This document shows positions 14,272 through 22,311 of a DNA stretch of 24,022 bases, piece after piece; within the stretch, counting starts at the first letter, position 1; each line of letters begins with the position of its first letter. The notes below the pieces were generated by a model. It made no database searches, was not told the origin of the DNA, and saw nothing but the letters and a program-made list of their open reading frames with translations. The position numbers and the translations under genes are program-made. The stretch is from WHSW01 sp036794585 (GTDB lineage Bacteria; Actinomycetota; Thermoleophilia; Solirubrobacterales; 70-9): contig DAIRGH010000041.1 of the NCBI GenBank assembly GCA_036794585.1, positions 1-24,022 of the forward strand, written 5' to 3'.

Positions 14272-15357
14272 GTGGGCGGGACCGAGCCAATCAACGTCGC
14301 CGACTACGAGCGGCTCGCGGCCGAACGGCTCGAGCCAGGCGTGCTCGGCTACTTCGCCGGCGGCGCCGGCGACGAGCGCACGCTGGCAGACAACGTCGCC
14401 GCGTTCGCGCGCCGGCGGCTGCGCCCGCGCGTGCTGGTCGACGTCTCCGAGGTGAGCACGGCGACCACGGTGCTGGGGACGGAGGTCTCGATGCCGGTGC
14501 TCGTCGCCCCGGTCGCCTTCCAGCGGCTCGTCGATCCCGACGGGGAGGTCGCGATGGCGCGCGCGGCCGCTGCTGCCGGGACGATCATGTGCCTGTCGAC
14601 CATCGCGACCTCGCGACCGCGCGAGATCGCCGCCGAGGTGCCGCCGGCGCCGCGCTGGTTTCAGCTCTACTGCTTCAAGGACCGCGGCGTCACCCGGGCG
14701 CTGATCGACGAGGCGGTCGAGTGCGGCTTCGGCGCGATCGCCCTGACCGTCGACGCGCCGCGGGCGGGGCGCCGTGAGCGGGACTTTCGCACCGGCTTCG
14801 CCGTCCCGCCCGATGTCACCGCGCCGGCGGTCGCGGCGGCTGTCGGCTCGGACCGGGCGATCACGGTGCAGGAGGTGTTCGCGCTGGTCGACCCGGCGCT
14901 CGGCTGGGACGACTTCGCCGAGCTCGCCTCGGACTGCTCGTTGCCGGTGCTGCTCAAGGGCGTGCACACCGGCGAGGATGCGCGCCTGGCCGCCGAGCAC
15001 GGCGCCGCCGGGGTGATCGTCTCCAACCACGGCGGCCGCCAGCTCGACGGCGTCGCCGCCTCGCTCGACGTGCTGCCCGAGGTCGCCGAGGCGGTTGAGG
15101 GGCGATGCGAGGTGCTGATGGACGGAGGCATCCGCCGTGGAACCGACGTCGCGATCGCGCTGGCGCTCGGCGCGCGGGCGGTGCTGGCCGGTCGCGCGCC
15201 CGTGTGGGGCCTCGCGGTCGACGGCGAGGCCGGCGCCGAGCGCGTGCTTGCGATCCTGCGCGAGGAGGTCGAGCTGGCGCTCACCCTGCTGGGCTGCCCG
15301 ACGCCCGCCGACGTGGGCGCGGAACACGTCGGCCCCGGCCCTATATTCGAGCCCTAG
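14272..15357 (+). CDS. FMN-dependent 2-hydroxy-acid oxidase/dehydrogenase
   Basis: A 361-aa TIM-barrel flavoenzyme of the glycolate oxidase, lactate oxidase and mandelate dehydrogenase family, which oxidises L-2-hydroxy acids to 2-oxo acids. Catalytic and FMN-binding residues are visible: Tyr27 (GYFAGGAGDE), the APVAFQRL loop, Tyr133 (QLYCFKDR), LTVDAPRAGRRERD with Arg167, Lys229 (LLKG), and SNHGGRQLD with His253 and Arg256. DGGIRRG and the LAGRAPVWGL phosphate loop follow. Substrate and electron acceptor (O2 or a dehydrogenase acceptor) cannot be told from sequence. It is divergent from gloA, whose pathway ends in lactate, so a lactate-oxidising role is a reasonable guess, with the caution that glyoxalase normally gives D-lactate. 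The GTG start is supported by the -10 box. Confidence 0.93.
   Translation: MGGTEPINVADYERLAAERLEPGVLGYFAGGAGDERTLADNVAAFARRRLRPRVLVDVSEVSTATTVLGTEVSMPVLVAPVAFQRLVDPDGEVAMARAAAAAGTIMCLSTIATSRPREIAAEVPPAPRWFQLYCFKDRGVTRALIDEAVECGFGAIALTVDAPRAGRRERDFRTGFAVPPDVTAPAVAAAVGSDRAITVQEVFALVDPALGWDDFAELASDCSLPVLLKGVHTGEDARLAAEHGAAGVIVSNHGGRQLDGVAASLDVLPEVAEAVEGRCEVLMDGGIRRGTDVAIALALGARAVLAGRAPVWGLAVDGEAGAERVLAILREEVELALTLLGCPTPADVGAEHVGPGPIFEP
15342..15347 (+). promoter_or_regulatory. -10 box (TATATT) before the first APC-USP permease
   Basis: TATATT lies 10 nt before the ATG at 15358, within the end of the oxidase gene, implying a leader of only about 3 nt. Confidence 0.45.
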
Positions 15358-17295
15358 ATGGCAGAGAGACATCCACGCGAGGAGGCCCTGCGGCGGGTTC
15401 ACGGGCCCGGCGCGCTGTTCGCCGCCGCCTACGGAAACGTGGGCTCCTCGATCTACTACGCGCTCGGTCTGGTCGCGTTGTACGCGCTGGGGCTCACCCC
15501 GGTGACGTTCATGATCGCGGGGCTGATCTTCGCCTTCACCGCCGCCACCTACGTCGAGGCGACGGTCCTGTATCCGGAGGCGGGTGGCTCCTCGAGCTTT
15601 GCCAGGCACGCGTTCAACGAGCTCGTCTCGTTCCTCGCGGGCTGGGCGCAGATGCTCACCTACATCGTTACCGCGGCGATCTCGGCGTTCTTCGTCCCGC
15701 ACTACCTGGCGCCCTTCTGGGACGCGCTGGGGCACGGCCCGGCAGACGTCATCTTCGGCATCGCGCTGCTGGCGCTGCTGGCGCTGCTCAACGTCAAAGG
15801 CACCGAGGAGTCGGCGCGGCTGAACCTCGTGCTCGCGATCGCCGACCTCGCGACCCAGGTGGTGCTCGTCGCGATCGGCCTGGCGCTGGTCTTCGACCCC
15901 GACCTGCTGGTCAACCAGATCGATCTCGGCGTTGCGCCGTCGTGGGGCGACTTCGCGCTCGGGATCGCGGTCGGCATGGTCGCCTACACCGGCATCGAGA
16001 CGATCTCGAACATGTCCGAGGAGGCCCGCGACCCCAACCGCGCGATCCCGCGTGGTACCGGCGCCGTGGTGCTGGCGGTGATCGGCATCTACGTGTTCCT
16101 GCCGGCGATCGCGCTCTCGGCGATGCCGGTCGAGCAGACCGCCGCTGGCGAGTTCACGACCGAGCTCGGGACGACCTACGCCGACGACCCGGTGCTCGGG
16201 ATCGTCCAGAACATCGGCCTCAGCGCCGGGCTCACCGACGTGCTCGAGGTCTATGTCGGCGTCCTTGCCGCGGTGATCCTGTTGATCGCCACCAACGCGG
16301 CGCTGATCGGGCTCTCGCGCCTGACCTTCTCGATGGGCCAGCACCGCCAGCTGCCCGAGATCCTGCGCCAGGTCCACCCGCGGTTCAAGACCCCCTACAT
16401 CGCGATCATCGTCTTCTCCGCGGTGGCGGCGGTGGTGATGCTGCCGGGCGAGGTCACGTTCCTGGGCGCGATCTACGCTTTCGGGGCGACGCTCTCGTTC
16501 ACAGTCGCGCACGTGTCGGTGATCCGGCTGCGCAAGCTGAAGCCGCTCGCGGAGCGAAAGCCCGGGCGCGACGGCGAGCGCCCCTGGCGCCCTCCCGGCA
16601 GCGTCCGGGTCCGCGGCGTCGAGGTGCCGATGACGGCGGTGCTCGGCGGCCTCGGCACCTTCGGCGCCTTCGTCGTCGCGATGGTCCTCGACCCAGTGGT
16701 GCTCGCCACCGGCGGCGGCTGGATGATCGCCGGGACGCTGCTCTACGTCGCCTACCGCCGCTATCAGGGCCTGCCGCTGCGCCAGACCGTCAAGGTCGGC
16801 TCGCTGACTCCGCTCGGGGTCGAGGAAGTCGAGTATCAGAGCGTGCTCGTCGCCTTCGACGAGGACGACCCCTTCGACGCCGAGGCGGTGATCACGGCCA
16901 GGGCGCTGGCGGCGCGACGGCGGCGCGCGATTCACGTGCTCGCCCTCGTCAACGTGCCGGCGAACCTGCCGCTCGACGCCGAGCTGCCCGAGCGGGAGAG
17001 CGCCGCGCAGGCGAAGGTCGAGCAGGCGAAGCTGATCTGCGGCCAGCGGGTCAGCGGGCACATCGAGCGGGTCCGTTTGGGCGCCGCGGGCCAGGCGATC
17101 GTCGAGGAGGCAAAGCAGATCCAGGCGGCGGCGATCGTGATGTCGCTGCGCTACCGAAACGGCGCCCCGCTCTACGGCAAGACGCTCCAGACGGTGCTGG
17201 CCAAGCGCCCGTGCCGGGTGCTCGTCTCGGCGCAGCCCCACGAGTCGGCCGATGCCGCCGCAGCGTTGTCGGAGCCGACGCCGGTTCGCTCCTGA
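15358..17295 (+). CDS. APC-family permease with C-terminal USP-like domain (first copy)
   Basis: A 645-aa inner-membrane carrier of the amino acid-polyamine-organocation superfamily. A short cytoplasmic N-terminus leads into TM1 with the unwound motif AAYGNVGSSIYYALG. About 12 helices follow, including YVEATVLYPEAGGSSSF, AYTGIETISNMSEEARDPNRAIPRG and LSRLTFSMGQHRQLPE, to about residue 470. The C-terminal 160 residues are a universal-stress-protein-like alpha/beta domain (YQSVLVAFDEDD to RPCRVLVSA). The glycine-rich ATP-binding signature of USP proteins is not evident. Substrate unknown: amino acids are the default, but nearby TrkA genes and KimA-like architecture raise potassium as an alternative. 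The ATG follows the oxidase stop directly. It is paralogous to the permease starting at 17528. Confidence 0.88.
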   Translation: MAERHPREEALRRVHGPGALFAAAYGNVGSSIYYALGLVALYALGLTPVTFMIAGLIFAFTAATYVEATVLYPEAGGSSSFARHAFNELVSFLAGWAQMLTYIVTAAISAFFVPHYLAPFWDALGHGPADVIFGIALLALLALLNVKGTEESARLNLVLAIADLATQVVLVAIGLALVFDPDLLVNQIDLGVAPSWGDFALGIAVGMVAYTGIETISNMSEEARDPNRAIPRGTGAVVLAVIGIYVFLPAIALSAMPVEQTAAGEFTTELGTTYADDPVLGIVQNIGLSAGLTDVLEVYVGVLAAVILLIATNAALIGLSRLTFSMGQHRQLPEILRQVHPRFKTPYIAIIVFSAVAAVVMLPGEVTFLGAIYAFGATLSFTVAHVSVIRLRKLKPLAERKPGRDGERPWRPPGSVRVRGVEVPMTAVLGGLGTFGAFVVAMVLDPVVLATGGGWMIAGTLLYVAYRRYQGLPLRQTVKVGSLTPLGVEEVEYQSVLVAFDEDDPFDAEAVITARALAARRRRAIHVLALVNVPANLPLDAELPERESAAQAKVEQAKLICGQRVSGHIERVRLGAAGQAIVEEAKQIQAAAIVMSLRYRNGAPLYGKTLQTVLAKRPCRVLVSAQPHESADAAAALSEPTPVRS

Positions 17296-17313
17296 AGGCG
17301 CTGCCCGCCGACC

Positions 17314-17319
17314 TAGAAT
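17314..17319 (+). promoter_or_regulatory. -10 box (TAGAAT) for the small membrane protein
   Basis: TAGAAT lies 8 nt before the ATG at 17328 in the short gap after the first permease. It would start a leaderless transcript carrying the small membrane protein and the second permease. Confidence 0.5.
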
Positions 17320-17327
17320 TGGCCTCG

Positions 17328-17531
17328 ATGGCCGCCCCGGCGCCAGACGAGGTCTATCGCGGAGTGACGCGCCTGTTCGCGCTCGTGATCATCGGCTTCG
17401 GGATCGCGATCGTCGCCGTCACGCTCGCCAACGGGGGCGGGGCGACCTCGTTCGGCCTGCTGATCGGGCTCCTGTTCACCGCGCTCGGCGCCGGCCGCCT
17501 CTACCTGTCGCTGAGGGCGTCGCGGGATTGA
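17328..17531 (+). CDS. Two-helix small membrane protein between the paralogous permeases
   Basis: A 67-residue protein of unknown function. After a short cytoplasmic stretch (MAAPAPDEVYRGVTR) it has two hydrophobic segments, about 16-33 and 41-58, joined by a NGGGATS turn, and a short basic C-terminus. Both ends are predicted to be cytoplasmic. Evidence that it is a gene: its own -10 box, codon bias like its neighbours, and a stop that overlaps the next permease start (TTGA), which implies translational coupling. The context suggests an accessory subunit or stabiliser of the second permease; that is inference only. I do not recognise a named family. Confidence 0.75.
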   Translation: MAAPAPDEVYRGVTRLFALVIIGFGIAIVAVTLANGGGATSFGLLIGLLFTALGAGRLYLSLRASRD

Positions 17532-19549
17532 TCGATCCGTTTCGCTCCGGGGGCGAGCGCTCGCCGATAACTCGACGCTTCCTCGGGGTGCCACTGCTGT
17601 TCGCGGTCGCCTACTCGGCGGTCGGGTTCTCGCTGTACTTCTCGCTCGGCCTGGTCGCGGAGCGGGGACTGGGGCTGACGCCGCTGATCTTCCTCGGCGT
17701 CGGCATCGTCTTCCTGCTCAACTCGATGACGTACATCGAGGGCGAGGCGATGCTGCCCGAGCGCGGCGGCTCGGCGACCTTCGCGCGGGCGGCGTTCAAG
17801 AACGAGCTCGTCAGTTTCATCGCCGGCTGGGCGATCCTGATCGACTACGTGATCGTGATCGCCCTTGCGGCGATCTCGGTGCCGCACTACCTGACCCCGA
17901 TCTGGTCCGGGTTCACCGACGCCGGGGGCGAGATCGTCACCGGCTGCGCCGTGGTCGCGTTGATCGCCGGGCTCAGCATCGCCGGCTTCACGGGGATCAG
18001 GCGCCAGCGGCTGCTGACCGTGGTCGCCCTGGCCGGCGTGCTGCTGTTGATCGCCGTGATCGTGATCGGGCTGATCACGGTGTTCGATTTCGACGTCCTG
18101 ACCACGGATCTGAATCCGTTCGACTCGTTCGCGAACCCGAGCCTCTCCGACCTCATCTACGCGGGCGTGATCGCGACGGTCGCCTTCGCCGGGATCGAGA
18201 CGGCCGCGAATCTCGCGCCGGATCTCGACGTCGGGCCCATGGACCTGCGCAAGCTGCTCGGCGCGGCGGTGATCCTCGTGCCGGTCGTCTACTTCGGCGT
18301 CGCCGTCGTCTCCCTGATGGCGCTGCCGGTGCTGCCGACGCCCGACGGTCCGCAGACGGCGCTCGGCGGCGCTTACATCGAGAACCCTGTGCTCGGCGTG
18401 GTTGAGCAGTTCGATCCGCCCTGGGTCGCTGACGTGATGCAGGTCGCGGTGGTCGCGGTCGTGCCGGTGGCGCTGATCTGGGCGGCGAACACCGCGATGC
18501 TCGGTCTCTCGCGACACGTCTACGTGCTGGCGACCAACCGGCAGATCCCGAGCTGGCTCGGCAAGCTCAACCGGCCGTTCAAGACGCCGCACGTGGCGAT
18601 CCTCGTCGCCGCCGCGATGGCCGCGGCGCTTGTCGCGACCACCGACGTCGCGCTGCTCGGGGGGCTGTTCGCCTTCGGCGCCACGATCGCGTTCACGATC
18701 GCCCACGTCTCGATCATCCGCCTGCGGATGACAGAGCCCGACCGGCCGCGCCCCTTCCGGATCCCGTTCGACGTCGAGTTTCACGGGCGGCTGCTGCCGC
18801 TGCCGGCGCTGAGCGCGGCTGTGCTCACGGCTGCCGCGTGGGTGAGCGTGATCGTCCTTCACGACTCCGCCCGCTGGGTGGGCGGCGCCTGGATGCTGTT
18901 CGGCCTGGTCGGCTACGTGATCTACCGCAAGGGGTTCGAAGGGACGACGCTGACCCAGCGGGTCGAGGTGCCCGAGGAGGCGCTGGTCAAGAACGTCTCC
19001 CCGCTCGAGTACGGCGACATCCTGGTGCCCGTGTTCGGGACCAAGCTCGACGACGACATCGTCGGCACCGCGGGAAGGCTCGCCGACGCCGCTGACATGC
19101 CGGGCGAGGTGGCGCCGCGGCTGGAGGTGATCTACGTCGTCGACGTGCCGCTGACCGTGCCCCTGGACTCGCCGCCGCCGAAGGAGCTCGCCGAGCAGGC
19201 GAATGAGGCGCTCGAGCGGGCGAAGCAGGTCGGCGAGGAGTACGACACCGTCGAGGTGCATCCGTCGGTGGTCAGAGCGCGCTCGGTCGGCGCCGGGATC
19301 GTGCAGGCGGCGCGCGATCGCGAGGTCGAGGTGATCGTGATGGGCGCCGAGCCGCCGACGCGGATCCGCGGTGGCGCGATCCTGGGCGGCATCGGGGGCT
19401 CGCGCCCGGCCGAGGTCGGGCCCGTGACCGAGTACGTGCTGCGGCGCGCGCCATGCCGGGTCCTGGTCACGGCGCCGAAGAGCGACGGCTCGCTGCGCGA
19501 GCCGGCGGCACCCGATTCCGACGATGGCGGCGTGCCGGGCACGAAGTAG
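17528..19549 (+). CDS. APC-family permease with C-terminal USP domain (second copy)
   Basis: A 673-aa APC-superfamily permease, paralogous to the one at 15358: compare VAYSAVGFSLYFSLGLVA, TYIEGEAMLPERGGSATFAR and ISVPHYLTPIW with the same regions there. About 12 transmembrane helices run to about residue 465, including FAGIETAANLAPDL and ANTAMLGLSRHVYVLATNR. The soluble C-terminal domain (about 495-655, from YGDILVPVF to RAPCRVLVTAP) is USP-like. It keeps a glycine-rich GAILGGIGGS stretch that could form a nucleotide-binding loop, unlike the first copy. The TTG at 17528 overlaps the small protein's stop. It is followed by two TrkA genes. Substrate unknown, with K+ a candidate from context. 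Confidence 0.88.
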   Translation: MIDPFRSGGERSPITRRFLGVPLLFAVAYSAVGFSLYFSLGLVAERGLGLTPLIFLGVGIVFLLNSMTYIEGEAMLPERGGSATFARAAFKNELVSFIAGWAILIDYVIVIALAAISVPHYLTPIWSGFTDAGGEIVTGCAVVALIAGLSIAGFTGIRRQRLLTVVALAGVLLLIAVIVIGLITVFDFDVLTTDLNPFDSFANPSLSDLIYAGVIATVAFAGIETAANLAPDLDVGPMDLRKLLGAAVILVPVVYFGVAVVSLMALPVLPTPDGPQTALGGAYIENPVLGVVEQFDPPWVADVMQVAVVAVVPVALIWAANTAMLGLSRHVYVLATNRQIPSWLGKLNRPFKTPHVAILVAAAMAAALVATTDVALLGGLFAFGATIAFTIAHVSIIRLRMTEPDRPRPFRIPFDVEFHGRLLPLPALSAAVLTAAAWVSVIVLHDSARWVGGAWMLFGLVGYVIYRKGFEGTTLTQRVEVPEEALVKNVSPLEYGDILVPVFGTKLDDDIVGTAGRLADAADMPGEVAPRLEVIYVVDVPLTVPLDSPPPKELAEQANEALERAKQVGEEYDTVEVHPSVVRARSVGAGIVQAARDREVEVIVMGAEPPTRIRGGAILGGIGGSRPAEVGPVTEYVLRRAPCRVLVTAPKSDGSLREPAAPDSDDGGVPGTK

Positions 19550-19563
19550 ACCTACCGCGGCAC

Positions 19564-19569
19564 TAAGAT
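19564..19569 (+). promoter_or_regulatory. -10 box (TAAGAT) for the leaderless first trkA-type gene
   Basis: TAAGAT lies 7 nt before the ATG at 19577 in the 27-bp gap after the second permease. No Shine-Dalgarno sequence is present. Confidence 0.5.
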
Positions 19570-19576
19570 CAGCGCA

Positions 19577-20062
19577 ATGTTCGTCCTCATCGTCGGCGCA
19601 GGACGTGTCGGCTCCTCACTGGCACGCACGATGCTCAAAGATGGCCACGAGGTCTCCTGTTTGGACGAGGATCCCGAGTCGCACGCGCGGCTCGAGATCG
19701 GCCTCGAGAAGTCCTGGGAGGACATGGGCGGTCAGTTCACCGTCGGGACGGCGCTCGAGCTCGAGGCGCTGACCTCCGCCGGGATCGAGCGCGCCGACGT
19801 CTTCGTCGCCTCCACCGACGGCGACAACACCAACATCGTCATCGCCCAGCTCGCGAAGCGGCGCTTCAACGTGCCGACGGTGATCACCCGCGTGCTCGAC
19901 CCGTATCGCGCGAAGTGGTACGAGGAGCAGGGCCTGCACACCATCTGCCCGACGCGGGTCGCGATCGACATGCTCGAGAGCGAGGTGCGCCTGGCGGCCG
20001 CGCGCGGCAACGGCGGCAAAGCGCCCGCCGGTGGGGTCGACCACGAGGACGCCGACCTGTAG
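19577..20062 (+). CDS. TrkA-type RCK_N protein (NAD-binding domain only)
   Basis: A 161-aa RCK/TrkA_N Rossmann protein. It begins FVLIVGAGRVGSSLAR with GxGxxG at 7-12 and the acidic Asp30 expected to hold the NAD ribose. FTVGTALELEALTSAGIERADVFVASTDGDNTN and VITRVLDPYRAKWYEEQGLHTICPT follow, as in Trk regulators. It lacks a TrkA_C domain, ending in a short charged tail. Such proteins gate potassium channels or carriers on the cytoplasmic side in response to nucleotides. The next gene is a second, two-domain version; together they resemble the ceoB/ceoC pair of mycobacteria. No TrkH, KtrB or other K+ channel subunit lies in the window. Confidence 0.9.
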   Translation: MFVLIVGAGRVGSSLARTMLKDGHEVSCLDEDPESHARLEIGLEKSWEDMGGQFTVGTALELEALTSAGIERADVFVASTDGDNTNIVIAQLAKRRFNVPTVITRVLDPYRAKWYEEQGLHTICPTRVAIDMLESEVRLAAARGNGGKAPAGGVDHEDADL

Positions 20063-20068
20063 GGCGCG

Positions 20069-20761
20069 ATGGCCGAGAAGATGTACATCATCATCGTCGG
20101 CGCCGGCAAGGTGGGCTGGAACCTCGCCCGGGAGCTGCTCGAGAAGGACAACGAGGTGACCCTGATCGAGTCCAACCGCGAGCGTTACCTGACCGTCGAG
20201 CAGGAGATGGAGCACAACGTCCAGTACGGCGATGCGTCGGAGCTCTGGGTGCTCGAGCGGGCCGGGATCTCGCGCGCAGACATGGTGATCGCGGTCACCG
20301 GCGACGACGAGGACAACATCCTGATCTGCCAGGTGGCGAAGGAGAAGTACCTGGTCGACCGGATCATCGCCCGGGTCAACAACCCGCGCAACCGCGAGCA
20401 CTTCGAGCTGCTCGGGATCAAGCCGGTGGTCTCGGCGACCGACCTGATCCTGCGCCTGATCGAGCACGAGGTGCCCGAGTACGGGCTCGTGCATCTGCTC
20501 GATCTGCCCGAGCAGCGGCTGGAGATCATCGAGATGCTGCTGCCCGATGACTCCAGGGCCGCCGGCCAGCGGGTCGGCGACCTGCAGATGCCCGAGGGCA
20601 GCCTGCTGATCTCGGTGCTGCGCGAGGGCTCGGGATTCGTGCCCAGCTTGGACACGGTGCTCGAGCCGGGCGACGAGATCCTCGCCGTGCTCGATCCGAC
20701 CGTCGAGGAGGACCTGACCTCCTACTTCGGGCCGGACGGCAACAGCAGTGCAGAAGACTGA
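20069..20761 (+). CDS. TrkA-type K+ regulator (RCK_N plus RCK_C)
   Basis: A 230-aa Trk-system regulatory subunit. The N-terminal Rossmann domain has IIIVGAGKVGWNLAREL (GxGxxG at 11-16), Glu34 for the NAD ribose, YGDASELWVLERAGISRADMVIAVTGDDEDN and IIARVNNPRNREHFELLGI. The C-terminal RCK_C ligand-binding domain (about 145-220) includes GQRVGDLQMPEGSLLISVLREG and LEPGDEILAVLDP. The ATG is 7 nt after the preceding RCK gene, preceded by a weak AGGG. The stop lies inside the next gene (14-bp overlap). With the one-domain partner it probably forms a mixed RCK ring. The nearby APC-USP permeases are the only membrane partners visible here. Confidence 0.92.
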   Translation: MAEKMYIIIVGAGKVGWNLARELLEKDNEVTLIESNRERYLTVEQEMEHNVQYGDASELWVLERAGISRADMVIAVTGDDEDNILICQVAKEKYLVDRIIARVNNPRNREHFELLGIKPVVSATDLILRLIEHEVPEYGLVHLLDLPEQRLEIIEMLLPDDSRAAGQRVGDLQMPEGSLLISVLREGSGFVPSLDTVLEPGDEILAVLDPTVEEDLTSYFGPDGNSSAED

Positions 20762-21977
20762 GTTCCTGATCGTGGGCGGCGGCATCGCCGCCGCCTACTG
20801 CGCCTCTGAGCTGATTAAACGCGGCGCCGAAGGTTCGATCGTGGTCGCGACCCGCGAGGGCGAGCCGCCGTACGAGCGCCCGCCGCTGTCGAAGGACTAC
20901 CTGCGCGGCGAGTCGAAGCGCGAGGACGCCTACGTGAACCCGGTGGAGTGGTACGAGGAGAACGGGGTCGAGCTGCGGGTGCGGACGAACGTGATGTCGA
21001 TCGATCCCGCAGCGCGGACGGCGAAGCTTCAGGGTGGGGAGGAGGTCGGCTTCGACAAGGCGCTGCTGGCGACGGGGGCGATGGTCAACATCCTGCGCTT
21101 CGAGGGCGCCGAGCTCGAGGGCATCCACTACCTGCGCGCCTTCGGCAACTCCGACGCGATCCGCGACGAGGCGCGCGAGGCGGGTCGTGTGGTGCTGGTC
21201 GGCGGCAGCTACATCGGCTGCGAGGTGGCGGCGTCACTGACCGCACTCGGTGTGGAGTGCACGATCGTGATGATGGAGGAGGTCGCGCTGGCCGAGAGCT
21301 TCGGCGAGGAGGCGGGGCGGTTCTTCGAGGCCGTGCTGCGCGAGCACGGGGTGGAGGTGATCGGCGGCGAGGCGGTCGAGGCGTTCGAGGGCGACGGGCG
21401 GGTGCAGGCGGTGGTCACGCAGAGCGGGCGCGCGATCGAGGGTGGCATGGTCGTGGTCGGAGCGGGGGTGAGGCCCGACACGATGCTCGCCCAGCGGGCC
21501 GGGCTCGAGGTCGACGACGGGATCGTCTGCGACGCGAAGCTCGAGAGCTCGGCGCCGGGCATCTTCGCCGCCGGCGACGTTTGCTCGTACGACAGCGTCA
21601 TCCACGGCCGGCGGCTGCGGGTCGAGCACTGGGACGTGGCGCTGCAGCAGGGCCGCCACGTCGCCGCCACGATGCTCGGCTCCGAGGAGCCGTACCAAGA
21701 GCTGCCGTATTTCTTCAGCGACCTCGCCGACTGGGCCAGCCTCGAGTACGTCGGCCCGGCGTACGACTGGGACGAGGTCGTCTTCCGCGGCGACGTCGAC
21801 AGCGGCGAGTTCAGCGCCTGGTATCTCAAGGACGGGCGGGTCAAGGGGGCGCTGTCCGTGGAGCGCTCGGAGGACCTGATCCACGCGCGGAGACTGATCG
21901 AGGACGGGGCGGACGTGTCGGGATCTCGCGACGCGCTTGGCGATCCTGGTTCGGACCTGGCGTCGATCGGCGAATAG
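20748..21977 (+). CDS. FAD/NAD(P) oxidoreductase, ferredoxin-reductase type
   Basis: A 409-aa flavoprotein of the ferredoxin/rubredoxin reductase and AIF-like family, transferring electrons from NAD(P)H to an iron-sulfur or similar partner. The FAD-binding FLIVGGGIAAAYCASEL is at the N-terminus, followed by PPYERPPLSKDYLRG, LLATGA, the NAD(P) loop VVLVGGSYIGCEVAASL (about 149-165), VVVGAGVRPDT, the second FAD motif IFAAGDVCS and EHWDVALQQGRHVA. The C-terminal third is the usual dimerisation domain. The GTG at 20748 overlaps the RCK gene end by 14 bp, so they are co-transcribed. No ferredoxin or oxygenase gene is adjacent, so the partner is unknown. Confidence 0.9.
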   Translation: MQKTEFLIVGGGIAAAYCASELIKRGAEGSIVVATREGEPPYERPPLSKDYLRGESKREDAYVNPVEWYEENGVELRVRTNVMSIDPAARTAKLQGGEEVGFDKALLATGAMVNILRFEGAELEGIHYLRAFGNSDAIRDEAREAGRVVLVGGSYIGCEVAASLTALGVECTIVMMEEVALAESFGEEAGRFFEAVLREHGVEVIGGEAVEAFEGDGRVQAVVTQSGRAIEGGMVVVGAGVRPDTMLAQRAGLEVDDGIVCDAKLESSAPGIFAAGDVCSYDSVIHGRRLRVEHWDVALQQGRHVAATMLGSEEPYQELPYFFSDLADWASLEYVGPAYDWDEVVFRGDVDSGEFSAWYLKDGRVKGALSVERSEDLIHARRLIEDGADVSGSRDALGDPGSDLASIGE

Positions 21978-22000
21978 CGGCCGCTCAGGGCGGCTCTCGC

Positions 22001-22006
22001 TATCTT
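22001..22006 (+). promoter_or_regulatory. Possible -10 box (TATCTT) for tRNA-Gln
   Basis: TATCTT lies 16 nt before the first tRNA base, in the 45-bp gap after the flavoprotein stop. No clear -35 is seen, and read-through from the upstream operon is also possible. Confidence 0.4.
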
Positions 22007-22022
22007 CTTGAGCGCTTGGCCG

Positions 22023-22093
22023 TGCCCGGTCGTCTAGTGGCAAGACACGCGGCTCTGGACCGCGGAACGGTGGTTCGAATCCATCCCGGGCAG
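22023..22093 (+). tRNA. tRNA-Gln (anticodon CUG)
   Basis: A full cloverleaf can be drawn. The acceptor TGCCCGG (22023-22029) pairs with CCGGGCA (22086-22092), with discriminator G at 22093. The D stem is GTCT/AGAC, the anticodon stem CGCGG/CCGCG with loop CTCTGGA, the variable loop has 4 nt, and the T arm is GGTGG-TTCGAAT-CCATC with one G-U pair. The anticodon is at 22055-22057, reading CAG codons. The CCA end is not encoded. Confidence 0.96.
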
Positions 22094-22145
22094 TTCGACG
22101 AGCAGGACGAGCCGGTGTGGCGAAATCGCCTTCAGTGGCGACTTA

Positions 22146-22162
22146 TTGGCGCATAGCGCCAA
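22146..22162 (+). terminator. Hairpin downstream of tRNA-Gln
   Basis: TTGGCGC-ATA-GCGCCAA is a perfect 7-bp stem with a 3-nt loop, 53 nt after the tRNA. It lacks a U-tract but is the strongest structure in the 253-bp gap before the next gene and may end or process the tRNA transcript. The rest of the gap shows no gene. Confidence 0.4.
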
Positions 22163-22311
22163 GAAGCCGCCATGGCCGCCGAGATCTCTGCCGATGGCGT
22201 GAAACTCGTCGTATAGACGAATAACCCGCCAGGCGAGAGCGGAACGGACGAGACCGAGGCTGCATTGTCCTTCGGGGTGGAAATTCCCCTCCCATTCGCG
22301 ACGGACCTGCG

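Noticed and set aside
14086..17241. Very long minus-strand open frame (over 1000 codons) opposite the oxidase and first permease
   Set aside because: Its translation is Arg/Asp/His-rich repetitive sequence with no motif, and the plus strand encodes clear conserved proteins. High-GC genes routinely leave the opposite frame open.
15358..17295. Naming the permeases as amino acid transporters or as KimA
   Set aside because: APC membership is clear, but no substrate-defining residues could be established by eye for either choice.
17501..19261. Long minus-strand open frame opposite the second permease
   Set aside because: Same pattern of charged, motif-free translation shadowing a conserved plus-strand membrane protein.
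22180..22300. Possible small gene or RNA in the gap after tRNA-Gln
   Set aside because: Short frames here lack start signals and conserved patterns, and the GGGG/CCCC and TCGTC/GACGA pairings are too weak to call a structured RNA.
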